Below, piece by piece: positions 23,464-35,401 of a stretch of 64,000 bases of DNA. Origin of the DNA: Cylicocyclus nassatus. Lineage: Eukaryota; Nematoda; Chromadorea; Rhabditida; Strongylidae. The notes under the pieces were generated by a model that saw nothing but the letters and a program-made list of their open reading frames with translations, was not told where the DNA came from and made no database searches. Position 1 is the first letter of the stretch. The number at the start of each line of letters is the position of its first letter. The stretch is from positions 10,764,880-10,828,879 of the forward strand of contig CATQJL010000112.1 in NCBI GenBank assembly GCA_958299035.1, in the 5' to 3' direction. The translations under genes and the position numbers were made by a program.

Positions 23464-24398
23464 CAGGGTGGGGCAAAAGTCTGGGAGCCTACTTTGCAGT
23501 GCTATAAATCAAGAAACTACCGATGATTTTGACTCCAAATTTGTGCCACATGTTGCTGCGATCATCCTCTACAAAACACACTATGGCTGGCTGAAAATGC
23601 TTGCTATATGTTTTTGTAGGAGTTGGGTTTATCAAACAAGTGCTCTGCAAAACGAGAAAATAGAAATTTTTGTTCTTCACAACTTATTTCGTAACTAACG
23701 ATACAGTGGATATTCTAAAGCACTTCGATGCGTATAATGTAGAGGAGACTTCGCGCTATCAATTTCTTAGCCGTTACGTTTGTCAGATACTATTCTTTTA
23801 AAAAAGCAAAATAAAAATTTGCGAATACCAGCTGCGTGCCAGCGGCCATTTTTCTCTAAAATAAATTTTAAAGCTATAGGGGCACAGCAAGCACTGAATT
23901 CTAGGCTATATTCTTTCCATGAGTCTTCTATGCAAGCGTGTACTGGTGTTCGATCGATCAAGCAATTTCAATACTTTTCAGATTACGATTTTTCGCTCCC
24001 GTTCGCGCAATCGCATCCAGATTTCCAGCATACGAGTACACTTGCCTTTAATTAAAATTTTAATTTTTTTCCTGAACACTGCGAAAAAAAAATTTCTTCG
24101 CAGTGCGTTGTAGCCAAAAGCTTGCTCTATCACATCGCATAATTGCACCGTGAAATAAGCAGTTACCGTTAAGGCGTGGGACGAATTTCATCACCACTGT
24201 CTGCGTGCCACGACAGTCGGACTCGCCAAGATTTCAAAGGGCTGCTTTGAAGCCAGAAGAGGCAATCTCAAAATTTGAAAGCACCCCTGTATTAGTAAAG
24301 GTTAGATTTATGTGTGCACCAAATTTTTTGTTCCTAGGCACTTTCCTTCTGGTTTTATTTGAAAAGGTACTAGGCTCCCAGACTTTTGCCCCACCCTG
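23464..24398. mobile_element. Mariner/Tc1-type non-autonomous element, 935 bp
   Basis: Perfect TIRs of about 27 bp begin CAGGGTGGGGCAAAAGTCTG at the left and are inverted at the right, with TA on both sides (23462-23463 and 24399-24400). No transposase motif occurs in the interior. The CAGGGTGG start resembles the split mariner at 36122-38615, so the two may share a mobilising transposase type. Confidence 0.85.
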
Positions 24399-25000
24399 TA
24401 TAAAACGTTGGAAAAAGTAACGCAAAGACAATTAGATGGCTCAAAAGGTAAGGCAATCACTCATTTGACGTTAACTATTGTAGATAAAAAGATGAAAATC
24501 CGATACGTTCGATGCCTTATTTCTAAAATCAACCACCAATGCATTTTTCGTGTATAGTGTGATGGAAAAATTTTGCTTTTTCTCCTCTTTTGAAATTTAG
24601 CAGTTTACCTTATTTTCTCCTCTTGACTGCATAAATTATGATTACTTCAGACATCTTCAAATTCACATACGAACGGTTAAGAGAAGGAGTAAGGAAGCAA
24701 CTACCTTTCTGCATTCAGCAAGATTTTCTCGATACTGCGGAATGTCCCAATCGCTTTCAAGCGGTGTTCGGTTCTCGCGTTCGTCTCTTTCTTCCGACGA
24801 CAACAGAGGAGGTCTGAGTTGCGCTTTGACCACGAAACCATTATTGAATTCTTACCGTTCTTTGACAGTTTCTCTACATTTCACAAGCTCATAGACGTGG
24901 TTGAGATCACCTTTTTTGAAAACTACGGAACTATCCATGTACCAAATAGCACCAAACTCGAGAAGAGTTTCCTGCAAAGTTGCCGCAGTATGATTTGAAG

Positions 25001-25401
25001 GCAGTGGATCGGCAAAATCCAACAACTCGGGATTTTAACGCGGTAGGTTCCTTATCGCCCAACTATGAAAACAGTGCAATTCCGGTTGCACAGCATGTTT
25101 TCCCTGCCGAGAAAATCGCTCTCGAACGTACACGCGCAGGCCAATCTTACACGCATCTGGACGAGTTGGCAATTTCCTTCCTACCATTGGAGGCTGCCCG
25201 CCGCAACGCTATAACCATTGGGCCCTGCCACAATTTAGCGTCATCGGCCTTGCTCCACTCGTCCAATATCAAGGAAGGGCATTGAAAAACGCTCATTTCC
25301 GTCGTTTTCAAGCTTTCAAAAGTGGATTTTCAGGATTAGCGTAATGAAAAACCCCAGGTAAGCGCAAATTTGACTAGGTTGAAATTTGCCGAGCCACTGC
25401 C
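25001..25401 (+). mobile_element. GGCAGTGG-TIR element, copy 1 (401 bp)
   Basis: The TIRs are GGCAGTGGATCGGCAAA and, inverted, GGCAGTGGCTCGGCAAA. The interior is more than 80% identical by eye to the reverse complement of 27054-27454. AA/TT and TAA flank the ends. The copies have the same length and opposite orientation, 1.65 kb apart. An apparent open frame (24980-25285) is not preserved as a protein in the partner. Confidence 0.75.
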
Positions 25402-26240
25402 TTTAAGCTCTGAGGCGGGCTCAGCACTGCTGGCATGTGGGTAAGCACATGTCGCTTCTAAAAGTAAAAATAAAAAGATATCGTTTTCAGCTACAAATGC
25501 GCTCTCGGACATCCCCAGCAGTTACAAGCAGTTTAAGACATGACTATCATCAACGGGCTCTGATATGGTCACGCACAACGCGGGAATCCAAGAGTGGCTT
25601 GTCTACAAAAAACGGCCAGTCGCATGGTCAGATCTGAAGTTTATAAGCGCAATGAGAAAAAAGAGATGTTTGAAAAGTTACTGGAATAAAAGGTGTGAAC
25701 AAAAAGCGTGCCCAACTTCCTTTCTTCACAGCTCAATGGCACCGTGTTAGCCAAGTGGCGCTGAGCTGCACAGGAAAAACCAGAGCCATTTTTCTTTTAA
25801 CTCAGTACTTTGACTTTTGCAATATGAGTATATTCTTCAGTTCCAGGGTAACATTCGGCAAAGTATGAATTGCTAGGAGACGGCATTGCAATGAAAGGTT
25901 TCCAGCTAAGCATTCAATGCAGTACGGGATGAAAAAGCGCGTCTACAAAAGTTGCATCTGCTATTTGATCCTGCCTCCGTTCAGAACTTTCAACATTCAA
26001 AACAGATACAACAATAATGACGCAAAAATTCCGAGTTTACAGAAAAAACTTCATAATGACTTCAGTAAGCAGAGACTCGTCAAAGTTTACATGAGAGAAA
26101 TTCCACTTGAAAATGATAAGAAGATAATGGAGCAGCTGGCCACGATTGGGTACACTTATGTGTACATAAGAAGAGGATGATATTCTTTCAAAACATAAAA
26201 GACTTTTGCGTAGTCTAAACACTGAGTTTGAAGACAAATG
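25402..26240. other. Spacer without a supported gene
   Basis: Contains a dispersed match to 605-650 (gtacgggatgaaaaagcgcg at about 25922) and an unrecognised plus-strand frame at 25917-26180 (SKQRLVKVYMREIPLEND). The frame has no splice or family support. Confidence 0.3.
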
Positions 26241-26247
26241 TGAGATA

Positions 26248-26855
26248 TTAGGCTATACCGAAGGTCCGTTTGCATCATTTTCAAAAATCCATAACTCTGT
26301 ATATTCTCGACGAGTTCGTATGATCAAAATTTTGCATAAGAGAGGAACTCATGCTCTTTGCACCAGTACCTGACCTGTTCGTTATTGTTTACAAATGAAG
26401 GAAATAGAAGCTAAAAACCAAAATCAGCCAAAATTTGATTTTTTCGTGTAGGGTCATAAAAAATCGGAAACTTGCAACAAAAATCGGAGCAGTCGGTATT
26501 GTAGGTTCTTTCACCAGCTCTTACTAACGGTGCAAAGTTTGCGCCGATTGAGCGTCTCTATGAAAAGTTATGATTTTCAAGCAAGCAATACAAAAGGGCG
26601 GTTTTGATTTATTTTGGCATTTTTCAGGGAAATTACATATAACTTTTCATAGAGACGCTCAATCGGCGCAAACTTTGCACTGTTAGAAAGAGCTGGTGAA
26701 GGAACCTAGCATATCGACTGCTCCGATTTTTGCTGCAAGTTTCCGATTTTTTACGACCCTACACGAAAAATTCAAATTTTGACTGATTTTGGTTTTTAGC
26801 TTCTATCTCCTTCATTTTTTGAAAATGGTGCGAACAAACTTTCGGTACAACCTAA
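26248..26855. mobile_element. Foldback mariner-type MITE, 608 bp
   Basis: The ends are TTAGGCTATACCGAAGG and, inverted, TTAGGTTGTACCGAAAG, with TA on both sides. Almost the whole element is an inverted repeat (26395-26580 against 26635-26815, with core GACGCTCAATCGGCGCAAAC), so it would fold into one long hairpin. Confidence 0.8.
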
Positions 26856-27053
26856 TATTTCCTAGAATGAATGACTTCTCAAAAATGTTCAGCTCTCTAG
26901 TCAAGTACGTACGTCAACGCCTTTAACTATACTACTACAACCGATACTCCCACATAAGCGAGCATTTTCAGTTTTATCGCAAAGTTGTTTGGCAAACAAC
27001 TTGAAACATTTCTGGACTATAGAAATTAGTAGTCAAGTGTTGAAGGAATTAAG

Positions 27054-27454
27054 GGCAGTGGCTCAGCAAATCTCAACCTTGCCAACTTTGCGCTTACCTG
27101 GGGTTATTCAATACGTTGATCCCGAAAGTCCACCTCTGTGCGCTTGAAAACGGCGAAAATGAGTGTTTTTAATGCCCTTCCCTTTGATATTGGACGAGTG
27201 GAGCAAGGCCGATGACGCTAAATCGTGGCAGGACCCAATGGTTATAGCGTTGCGGCGGGCAGCCTCCAATGGTGAAAAGGAAATTGCCAACTCGTCCAGA
27301 TGCATGTAAGATGCCTGCGCGTGTACGTTCGAGAGCGATTTTCTCGGCAGGGAAAGCATGCTGTGCAGATGGGATTGCACTGTTTTCATAGTTGAGCGAC
27401 AAGGAACCTACCGCTTTAAAATCCCGAGTTGTTGGAATTTGCCGATCCACTGCC
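27054..27454 (-). mobile_element. GGCAGTGG-TIR element, copy 2 (401 bp)
   Basis: Inverted partner of 25001-25401, with TIRs GGCAGTGGCTCAGCAAA and GGCAGTGGATCGGCAAA. TTAA-like flanks are present on both sides. A palindromic relative sits in the large TIPIN intron (43584-43984). Confidence 0.75.
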
Positions 27455-27459
27455 TTTAA

Positions 27460-28900
27460 CCACAGCCCTGGACTAAGAAATGTGAATGAAACTGAAAAAC
27501 TATCCCTTTCGCAAACTTACCTGGTTAGATTTAATCTCAAATCTGTAAGCCTCCTGAAAGCCTACAGATAGACCAAGGTATGACAATCGTGTAACATGTG
27601 TTAGAACAGGCACAAATCAAGGCAAGCATTATCAGATTGCGTAATAAATTGAATAGACTCTCGGTTGGAATCTAGCTACTTTGGTGGCGTTATTTATAAA
27701 CATTGAAAAGGTATACATAGGGCGCTTTGTGCACCCTTTAGATGGCAGACCTTACATTAACTTGCATAGCATATGAGTTCACAAAGAGGATAACAAGGAA
27801 CTAAGCCATAACACTATTATATAATTTCCATATCTAAATGTAAATGACATATTGCACATCTTAACGATGCATCCGAGTTTGAAAAAAAGACCAAAATGAG
27901 TATTTCCTCAAACTTCAGGAATATACAAGATCAAGGTTAGCTCAATTAGATTTCCTTGATATAAACGAGCTTTTGTAAAAACAAGATAAAATTTAGCATG
28001 TACAATAAAATGACGCGCATAATCTTGAGATCAGTATGCTCTGAGGAGACGGAGGGAGAAAACTCATTCGAACATGAGGTTGCATTCAACTTCTATATCA
28101 CTCGTCTTACATTACGGATATTACATTGACCTTGCCAAATCTAGTTTGATTTTTCCCTCCGCACCGTGTCTATCCTGTTTAGAGATTTGACTTTAAATGT
28201 AAGTTTTTAGCTAAAGTTTTTCGCTATAATTTTGGTTCTTTCTTGACTGTTGAAGAAGGCACCAGAGAAGCTGCATTACTAGTATAATAGCCCCAAAACA
28301 AAAAATTGTTAAGATTCTTTCGTATGTTTTTTCTATCAAACGCTCAAAACGATTGCATGGATAAACTCATCAGAAAGGGACTCTTTCCTGCACAGTTATC
28401 TTAGTTTGAGACTATCTTGAAGAGTTATCTTCAGATCAGTGATGGTATTCTGACAGAGACAGATTCTTCCGCTATGCCCACTTGACTTTATTTTTGCTCT
28501 GTTTGTTTCTTTCTTCTTTGTGTTCATTGTGTTGCTTGTTCTACACTATCTTTGTTTGCTGTTTCAACATAGGGTAATCCTATATGACTGAATTAAAATC
28601 TGACTTTAAATACGTGGGCATTTCTTTTCCGAAACTCAAGTGCCTGGTTGTACCGAGCCTTGTCAAGTCAAAACAGCTGCATTGAGTTGATAGGAAAGTT
28701 TTCGTATACTGAATTCCGGCAAAATTTTGCTTCAATATGAGAACTAAATGGGACATAATCCATGCTGTTTGACAGAGGAAAGACCCTAAATACACCAAAC
28801 AAGGGCTAACCAGCTTTTAGAGGAGATAGAGGAGGAAATTCTGAAAGATAGATTTTAACGGAACTTGAATCTACAAAATTCCTCAACGCTACCACGCTCT
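27460..28900. other. No gene resolved; may hold 3' exons of copy B
   Basis: The region lies downstream (leftward) of the last recognised exon of the glycosyltransferase-like gene copy B. A minus-strand stretch near 28640-28760 follows an acceptor-like CAAACAG but could not be matched to the family. Confidence 0.3.
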
Positions 28901-28904
28901 CAAG

Positions 28905-29355
28905 TGTTTTTACAAGGGAAGGATACTTGGTCGAAGTGGCATTTCATTATGAAATGTGTACTGTTTTATAGAGCTTAAGATTTGATTCCAAATCTACTTT
29001 CCATATCTGCTTTCTTGAAGCAAAAATTCGAACGCGCGGCTACTGTAAGATCATTCAAACTGCAGTCTAGGAGCTCGAATGGGGATATTATCACTACCAG
29101 GGCGTTTCATGCAATACTACCTTCAATAAGCTCTAGTCAGTCATTACTCTTTCAAGAACCGGAAAGTCTCAACACTTGTCTTTACCCTAGCCAAACCACT
29201 GAATTTTTACCAATAGAAATTCCTTGAAGTCCTTTCCAAGAAGCGCTTTGTAGATAAGGAAAGCAGGTTTGGAATCAGCGTTCCATGCTCAATAAGATGG
29301 TACACATTTCATATGGAAACCCCTCTTCGACCAAGTATCCTTCCCTTGTTAGACG
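28905..29355. repeat. Inverted repeat (possible foldback element)
   Basis: The sequence around 28913-29035 (ACAAGGGAAGGATACTTGG, then ATGAAATGTGTACTG) is repeated inverted at 29235-29352. It probably inserted into an intron of the copy B gene. The right arm includes the GTAGATAAGGAAAGCAGG core also found near 5610. Confidence 0.55.
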
Positions 29356-29550
29356 CACAAATATGTGCATAAGCTGTATGGATTGCTTGCACAGGGAAAT
29401 AATAAACAAAGATGAATTCCTCCCCCAAATCCTGCAAATAATTCTGCTATTTTGCGCTCTCGCATGCCCGGTTGTGGTCCAAACGTATCCGAAAGCTTTC
29501 TTGCCAACTGATAAATCAAACTCAAAAAAATGAAAGCGAAAGTGAAATAC

Positions 29551-32500
29551 CGCAATAATTAACGGCTTCCATCTAAACTCTCTTAGCGACTTTACGTATG
29601 CGGGATATTCATCGAAGTTGAATTTACGAAATTCAAGAAATTTCCATTCCTGAAACAAACCTGCCTCAATGAGTGTAGTCATCTCTGAAGTTTTCTGAAG
29701 TTCTCTGAAGTCTATGATTGCGATAACTAATCAGAGAAAACATAATTTACCTTGAACAAATCAAGATCTACATTTCCTAGATCGTATACTATCATGCGTT
29801 GGTTGATAAAGTGTTGTGCAACACTTTTGATCTTAACAAATAATTTGTTCGACAGAACAAAATAATTTTGTGCTAGTTGTCATAACGTGCTTACAAGATT
29901 TAAAGATTCATTTTGATGATTTTCTGAGAATGCGGTAACGAACACTGGAGGAGATGGTTTCCAAGTCAGAGGTAATTTGTATGTGTCTAATAGACCTAAA
30001 TTGGCAATGTGTAATTTGAGTAAGAGAAAGAGAAGGGTGGAACAGTAAGTTTAGGTAGAGGTTCGAAAGCCTTTGAGATACTTTCGAAATTTTGAACCAC
30101 TAGTTTTCAGGCAAACTGATACGAAGGCCTTTAGTCTCATCAACTTCATTTCACTTGAACAGAGCGTAACAAAAGTTTTTTTTTTGTTGAAGAAAAGCTC
30201 CTTCAAGAAAGAAAAAGACACAAAGTTTTCCTATGCTATTTATGAACAATGCTCAACGTAAAATTCTTTCAAATCCTCTGGCAGAGGACAAACTTTTGCT
30301 TTATCTTATGCAATCCAGGCACTAAAGTCTCACCAAATTTTTTGATTATTGGTAAGTGTTTGCAAAAAAATCTTCTCGCACGAATACTCCTATCTTCAGG
30401 TAGGTGATAACAAAAGTCATAAGTATTTCCATCCGCGTCGACGCACTGACAGTTTTCCAAAATTTCCTGGAAATTAGATATCAATCATCCGGCTTTACCA
30501 TTTGGCTTTGAAATTCGAGATTATGCGCGAGCTTCGCGACTTCAGAACAGTGTTCTTTGGTTTTGGAATAGATGCGGTATGTTGCACAATCAAGGACTTC
30601 AGATCTAGTATTTGCACCCACTTCCCTCGGAGATTAACATTCCCGAAAGCTTCTAGATTCTTGTAGGACCTGGAAGACTACACAACTGCAAAAGATTACT
30701 AGCATCTGTTGACCAGAACGTTCAAATCTATGAATTTTGAAAGGCTGTAGATGAAATGTTATTTCTGCCAGGTGCAAACTGGAACAAGTTTCAAATTTGA
30801 CATTTGGGTGACTGCGATGTCTGCGAAATGTCTGCGCTCTGCGATTTTTCAAAAAGCGAACAACGGAAACGAAAAATAAAAGGCATAATTATTCGTCTTC
30901 GCTTATCTCTCATTTTAATGAGGAAAAAGGCCGGTCCGAAAGTTTGTGTTTAGACCTATCCTCAAATCATACAGAATAAAGATAGGCAAGCATTCTAAAA
31001 AGTGTTTCATGCCGAATTTTTCCCTTTTTCCAGCCGTGTGTTTTTGCTCAGATTCTTTTAATGTTTATTTGAAAAATCGTCAGAATCTTCAGCCCTGGTT
31101 TTACCTACTCAGACAGCGAATAGGACCCCTCCGCCGGAGAAATGGCAGGGTCGCGGCGTTTCCCCAGCGGTGGGTCTGCCACTTGTCCGCCGGAGCCCTC
31201 CCATTTCTGCTCCGGAGACCTCCCATTTCTGCTTCGGAGACCGGGTCCGGTCGATTGTCTGAGTACCCTGACTTTTGCAATTTTTCTAAGTTTTCGTTCC
31301 GAACTTTTGGAAATGCTGCAATAATTGTGAGGTAGAGTAAGCGAAACGCATTGTGGCGGCTCGATGGGATCAGCACCTTCCGCAAGTGCTCTCCTCAGCT
31401 ATCCCAGATCCCTATTGTCTCCTACATGATGTTGGGCGTCCGATAAAGTAAGCTACTCCTCATCGACCGCTGCCGAGGACTACCCCTACTCGTGTAACGA
31501 CATGATATTAGCGCGTAAACGCTGACGAAGAAAAAGAGACCGACTAAATTAATTACATCTATCTTTAAACATAAAAACTACACTACATTCTAAAACTACT
31601 AAACATGTAAAAGAAGAAGAAACACAGAGCGGTCGCATCCCGTCAGACTCTACTTCAAAGATGAACCTCCCGAGGCCAGACCTAACAGATCCGTCGCCAG
31701 ACGCCCAGTCCCGAAGAAAAGGGTGCACCCTCTCCGCTCCCGATAATTCTAGTTCAACGACAATTTTAAAAAAGGTTGCTTTCGTCATTGCGCGTACTGC
31801 GCTTGAATCCAAAATCCTGTGCAACTGCTTCTACCTCTTGGTCAACAACAAAAACACCCAATGCGGGAGCTCAAGGCGCGATTATGCAGTATTGAAATCA
31901 CAAACAAAAATAACAGACAAAGGCGAAAGTGAGCAGGCGAACAAATGAGACGCTCAGCCTTATTTAGCCGTTTTGTTGGCTACGCGCCAGCAAGGAAGGG
32001 TCCGACGGCGATTGCGAAGCTGAGGCTGTATTGTAATCGCGACCAGATGTGCGAATCAACCGGTGCTTATGGCCTCCTGCTTTGAGGAGCGCGTGCATCG
32101 CTAGCCGCGACATGCATTGTATTACAATTTTTTGGGCGCTATTCCACATAAGTTGACCCAAAAATGAAGATCGTGAATTTCGCTAAAAGTTCGTCTAGGG
32201 AGGTTATTTGGTACGCTGAACACGAATATGATGTTTATATCGTGCGACAGTGCCATCCGGTGGAGTTACGGTAGGATTACGGTAGGGGGTCAAAATCACG
32301 GATTTGCCCGAAACTTGGCCTAGAGGGGTTATTCGGCCCGCTGACGCCGAATATCACATTGGTTTCGTACTGTAGTGTCATCTTCTCGAGTTACGGTGGA
32401 TATACGGTAGGGGGTCAAAATCTCGAAATTCGCTGCAACTTTGCACAGAGGGGTTATTCGACATGCTGATTAGAAATGTCACACTTTTTCCGCACAAAAA

Positions 32501-34021
32501 CGTCTCCCTGCATGGTTACAGTAGGTTTACGGTAGGGGTCAAAATCACAAATCGGCAAATGTATCTTTCCCCTGTGTTTTGCTTAGGCAAAAGCCGCAGC
32601 AGAGTGTGTAGCGCGCAGCGGTGGTCATGTGTGCAAAGCTTCACGATCATCCAAATCGCCACACACCCGTTTCGGGATGAACTATGTTTTACACCCGTCA
32701 CCGTGTATCTACCGTAACTCGATAAAATGACGCTACGGTTCAAAACCAATGTGATATTTGGCATTAGCGGGTCGAATAACCCCTCTGGGCCAAATTTCGG
32801 GCAAATCCGTGATTTTGACCCCTACCGTAATCCTACCGTAACTCCACCGGATGGCGCTGTCGCACGAAATAAACATCATATTCGTGTTCAGCGTACCAAA
32901 TAACCCCCCTAGACGAAGTTTTAGCGAAATTCACGATTTTCATTTTTTGGGTCAACTTATGTGGAATAGTACCATTTTTTAGCATCGATAGCTGGCTTTC
33001 CAAATTTTCTAAAATTATCATTTTGATGCTGCCAAATTTGATTTTTGTTTATACCAAACCTCGTAGATCATCAGACGGCAGACAACTAGGGTGTCGTTCG
33101 ACGCAGCTTATTCTCCTCGTTCTGATAGTTGTTTTTCCTTTCTGATGCGTAAAGGCCTCGAAGAAAAAATCTCTTAATTCTATTTTTTCAATGCATACCA
33201 GTCTGCACCCGAAAACTTCAAAATCGTATTTTGAGGCGGTAGAAACTCATTTGTTTGTTAAAATCAGTGTTCAATCATAATCGATTCCGAAAGTTCTAAT
33301 TTGCGAAGATTTCATAGTGTTTGAAACTCTTGTTTAACAACTTCGCAAACGTGAAGACTTTTGGAAAACTTGTTTCTAAAAATACTGGAAAACCAGCTAT
33401 CGATGCCAAAAAATGAGTTTTACAACATTGTGTTTACTCTATCCAACTATTATCAAAACTTTTTTGAATGTCCAAAACGAAATCGCAATAGTCAAGATAG
33501 GTAAAAACCATGGACTAAAGGTTCTGATGATTTTCAAGCAAGCATCAAAGGAATCCAAACAAAAACATCACTATTGAAAAAACGAAGAAATTCTGCATAG
33601 CACAATTTGAAGGTCAAGAAAGACTGTAACGGTTGATTTTATCCCTGCCATTCACTTTTTAGCCTTGAAAAATGCTCCTAACTCTCTCCCAAAAGAGCTC
33701 TGCAGAAAAAGAAAGCAGAATGCAGCTTATAGTTTTCGGTTACTACGACTTCGTGACTTTCCCTTGCTACCTCAGAATATGTTGTTCATTTTGTAATTTT
33801 GTAAATAATCTTGTAATGTAAATAATTTTGTTACACTGAAAGGAAAATCATGAATCCCCTTTTTTATATTTTCTGATTCTATGTGTGCAGCTAAGACAAG
33901 CAATCTTAGAATTTTCAACCTTTCTAGGCAGTTAATGATGTCACAAAATCAAGTCCTTTGCCTCATCAATTATCCCAAAAACAAAAAATCCTTCTTACCT
34001 CTGCTCTTGGTTTTGTGCCAT
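29551..34021 (-). CDS. Glycosyltransferase-like gene, copy B (3' end unresolved)
   Basis: Exons supported by phase, splice sites and conservation with copy A are: 33999-34021 (MAQNQEQR, probable first exon), an exon ending at 30499 (YRIYSKTKEHCSEVAKLAHN, start uncertain), 30334-30466 (133 nt, CVDADGNTYDFCYHLPEDRS), 29895-29995 (101 nt, PPVFVTAFSENH), 29751-29831 (81 nt, INQRMIVYDLGNVD) and 29551-29649 (99 nt, REFRWKPLIIA). All frames are open, unlike copy A. The motifs match, from memory, a nematode-expanded family with a nucleotide-diphospho-sugar-transferase fold; the substrate is unknown. The large intron between 30500 and 33998 has been invaded by a 156-bp MITE and an 0.83 kb foldback element. 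The remaining C-terminal exons were not identified, and they may be displaced or lost. Confidence 0.6.
31108..31263. mobile_element. CTCAGACA-TIR MITE, 156 bp
   Basis: The termini are CTCAGACA at the left and TGTCTGAG at the right, with TA on both sides (31106-31107 and 31264-31265). The GC-rich interior contains repeats of TCCGGAGACC and CCTCCCATTTCTGC. It shares its terminal octamer with the elements at 18294-19506 and 34761-35978. It lies within an intron of the copy B gene. Confidence 0.7.
31320..32130. other. GC-richer block, unassigned
   Basis: The base composition differs from the surrounding AT-rich intron, and moderately long frames overlap on both strands (31549-31824 on -, 31661-31948 on +). 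No domain was recognised. It could be the remnant of a retroelement or a captured fragment. Confidence 0.25.
32139..32969. mobile_element. Foldback element with tandem TACGGTAG modules
   Basis: The ends are CTATTCCACATAAGTTGACC and its inverse. Each arm repeats a module of about 124 bp: GGGGTTATTCGG, then GCTGA, then GAGTTACGG, then TACGGTAGGGGGTCAAAATC. Three modules run in the left arm and about two inverted in the right. A loose array of the same module type lies at 51525-51725. No protein is encoded. Confidence 0.65.
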
Positions 34022-34385
34022 CTCGCTGCGTGTAGAGAGTAATGACAATGAATGAGCATATGATTAGGATCAGAAATGACCTGCAAAATCAACTTCTACA
34101 AAATGCTGAGAAATATGTGCCAAATTGAAACGAGGTTCATATAGAGATGCAAGAAAGCTATCGATGTAACCATAAGGTGCTTCTTCAAATACTAGCATGT
34201 GCAAAAACATAAGGTTTTTTTTACAATTCGCTGAGGTGATTTACTTCATTGCAATTTTTCCAAGTAGTTTGCTACAAAAACGATTTTCTTGCATACCTTA
34301 ATAATGGTTATAATGAGCAGGGCCCTTCGTTGTGTCAACAAAATTCCTTTTACATATGCTCCGGATTTTCGTAATATTGACAAAT

Positions 34386-34468
<83 letters not shown>

Positions 34469-34470
34469 CT
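34386..34470 (+). repeat. (TTTA)n microsatellite
   Basis: About 20 uninterrupted TTTA units. Confidence 0.95.
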
Positions 34471-34760
34471 TATACGTGTAGAAACACGTGAACGATAATA
34501 ACAAAAAAGGGAATGAGATGTTAGAAAACTGGAGGAATTGGAGATATGCATAATAGAATACCACATTAATGCATAAAGAAAGACATCAGCAAAACGTCTG
34601 TTAATAATTTCCAAGCTTCTTCTTAATCTCGGCATTGTTAGTATGTATGTTGTGAGTGAATTAGTAGGCCAAGAGAGGTCAAGGATTTATTAGTAAGTGG
34701 CGGCCTAACGTTTTGAACGTTTCGAATTTAAGCAAAAGAACTTGTTGAGATCCAAGCCTA

Positions 34761-35060
34761 CTCAGACAATCGCCGGGGGCAGGCGGGCACCGAAAAAATA
34801 GATTGCTGATTTCTCGCACCCCGCTCGCGGATTTTTTGCAAAGCAATCAGGACTTTTCGGAAGACCGCTTGCTGAGTCAGCGGATTTTTGAGAGACCGCC
34901 TGTTGAATTTTTTTCGCTCTTATTTTTTGCAGATATATTGCTAAATCTCTGAGGAATCGAGAACTCAGCAAGCGGTCTTCCGAAAAGTCCTGATTGCTTT
35001 CCAAAAAATCCGCGAGCGGGGTGCGAGAGATCAGCAATCTATTTTTCCGGTGCCCGCCTG
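34761..35060. mobile_element. CTCAGACA-TIR palindromic element a
   Basis: It begins CTCAGACAATCGCCGGGGG. Its long arms (34795-34870 and 34975-35050) carry GATTGCTGATTTCTCGCACC and its inverse. The right terminus is truncated where the next copy begins. The central 100 bp are inverted relative to the neighbouring copy. Confidence 0.7.
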
Positions 35061-35401
35061 CTCAGGCAATCGCCGGGGGCAGGCGGGCACCGGAAAAATA
35101 GATTGCTGATCTCTCGCACCCCGCTCGCGGATTTTTTGCAAAGCAATCAGGACTTTTCGGAAGACCGCTTGCTGAATTCTCGATTCCTCAGAGATTCAGC
35201 AATATATCTGCAAAAGATAAGAGCGAAAAAAAATTCAACAGGCGGTCTCTCAAAAATCCGCTGACTCAGCAAGCGGTCTTCCGAAAAGTCCTGATTGCTT
35301 TGCAAAAAATCCGCGAGCGGGGTGCGAGAAATCAGCAATCTATTTTTACGGTGCCCGCCTGCCCCCAGCGATTGTCTGAGTGCCCCCGGCGATTGTCTGA
35401 G
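35061..35401. mobile_element. CTCAGACA-TIR palindromic element b
   Basis: It begins CTCAGGCAATCGCCGGGGG and ends AGCGATTGTCTGAG at 35380. A solitary extra right end (CCCCCGGCGATTGTCTGAG) follows at 35383-35401. Its arms match element a, but the centre between the CAAGCGGTCTTCC/GGAAGACCGCTTG arms is flipped, as recombination between inverted arms would produce. Confidence 0.7.

Noticed and set aside
24980..25285. 101-codon plus-strand frame
   Set aside because: It lies in a 401-bp TIR element whose inverted partner (27054-27454) does not conserve the reading frame as a protein.
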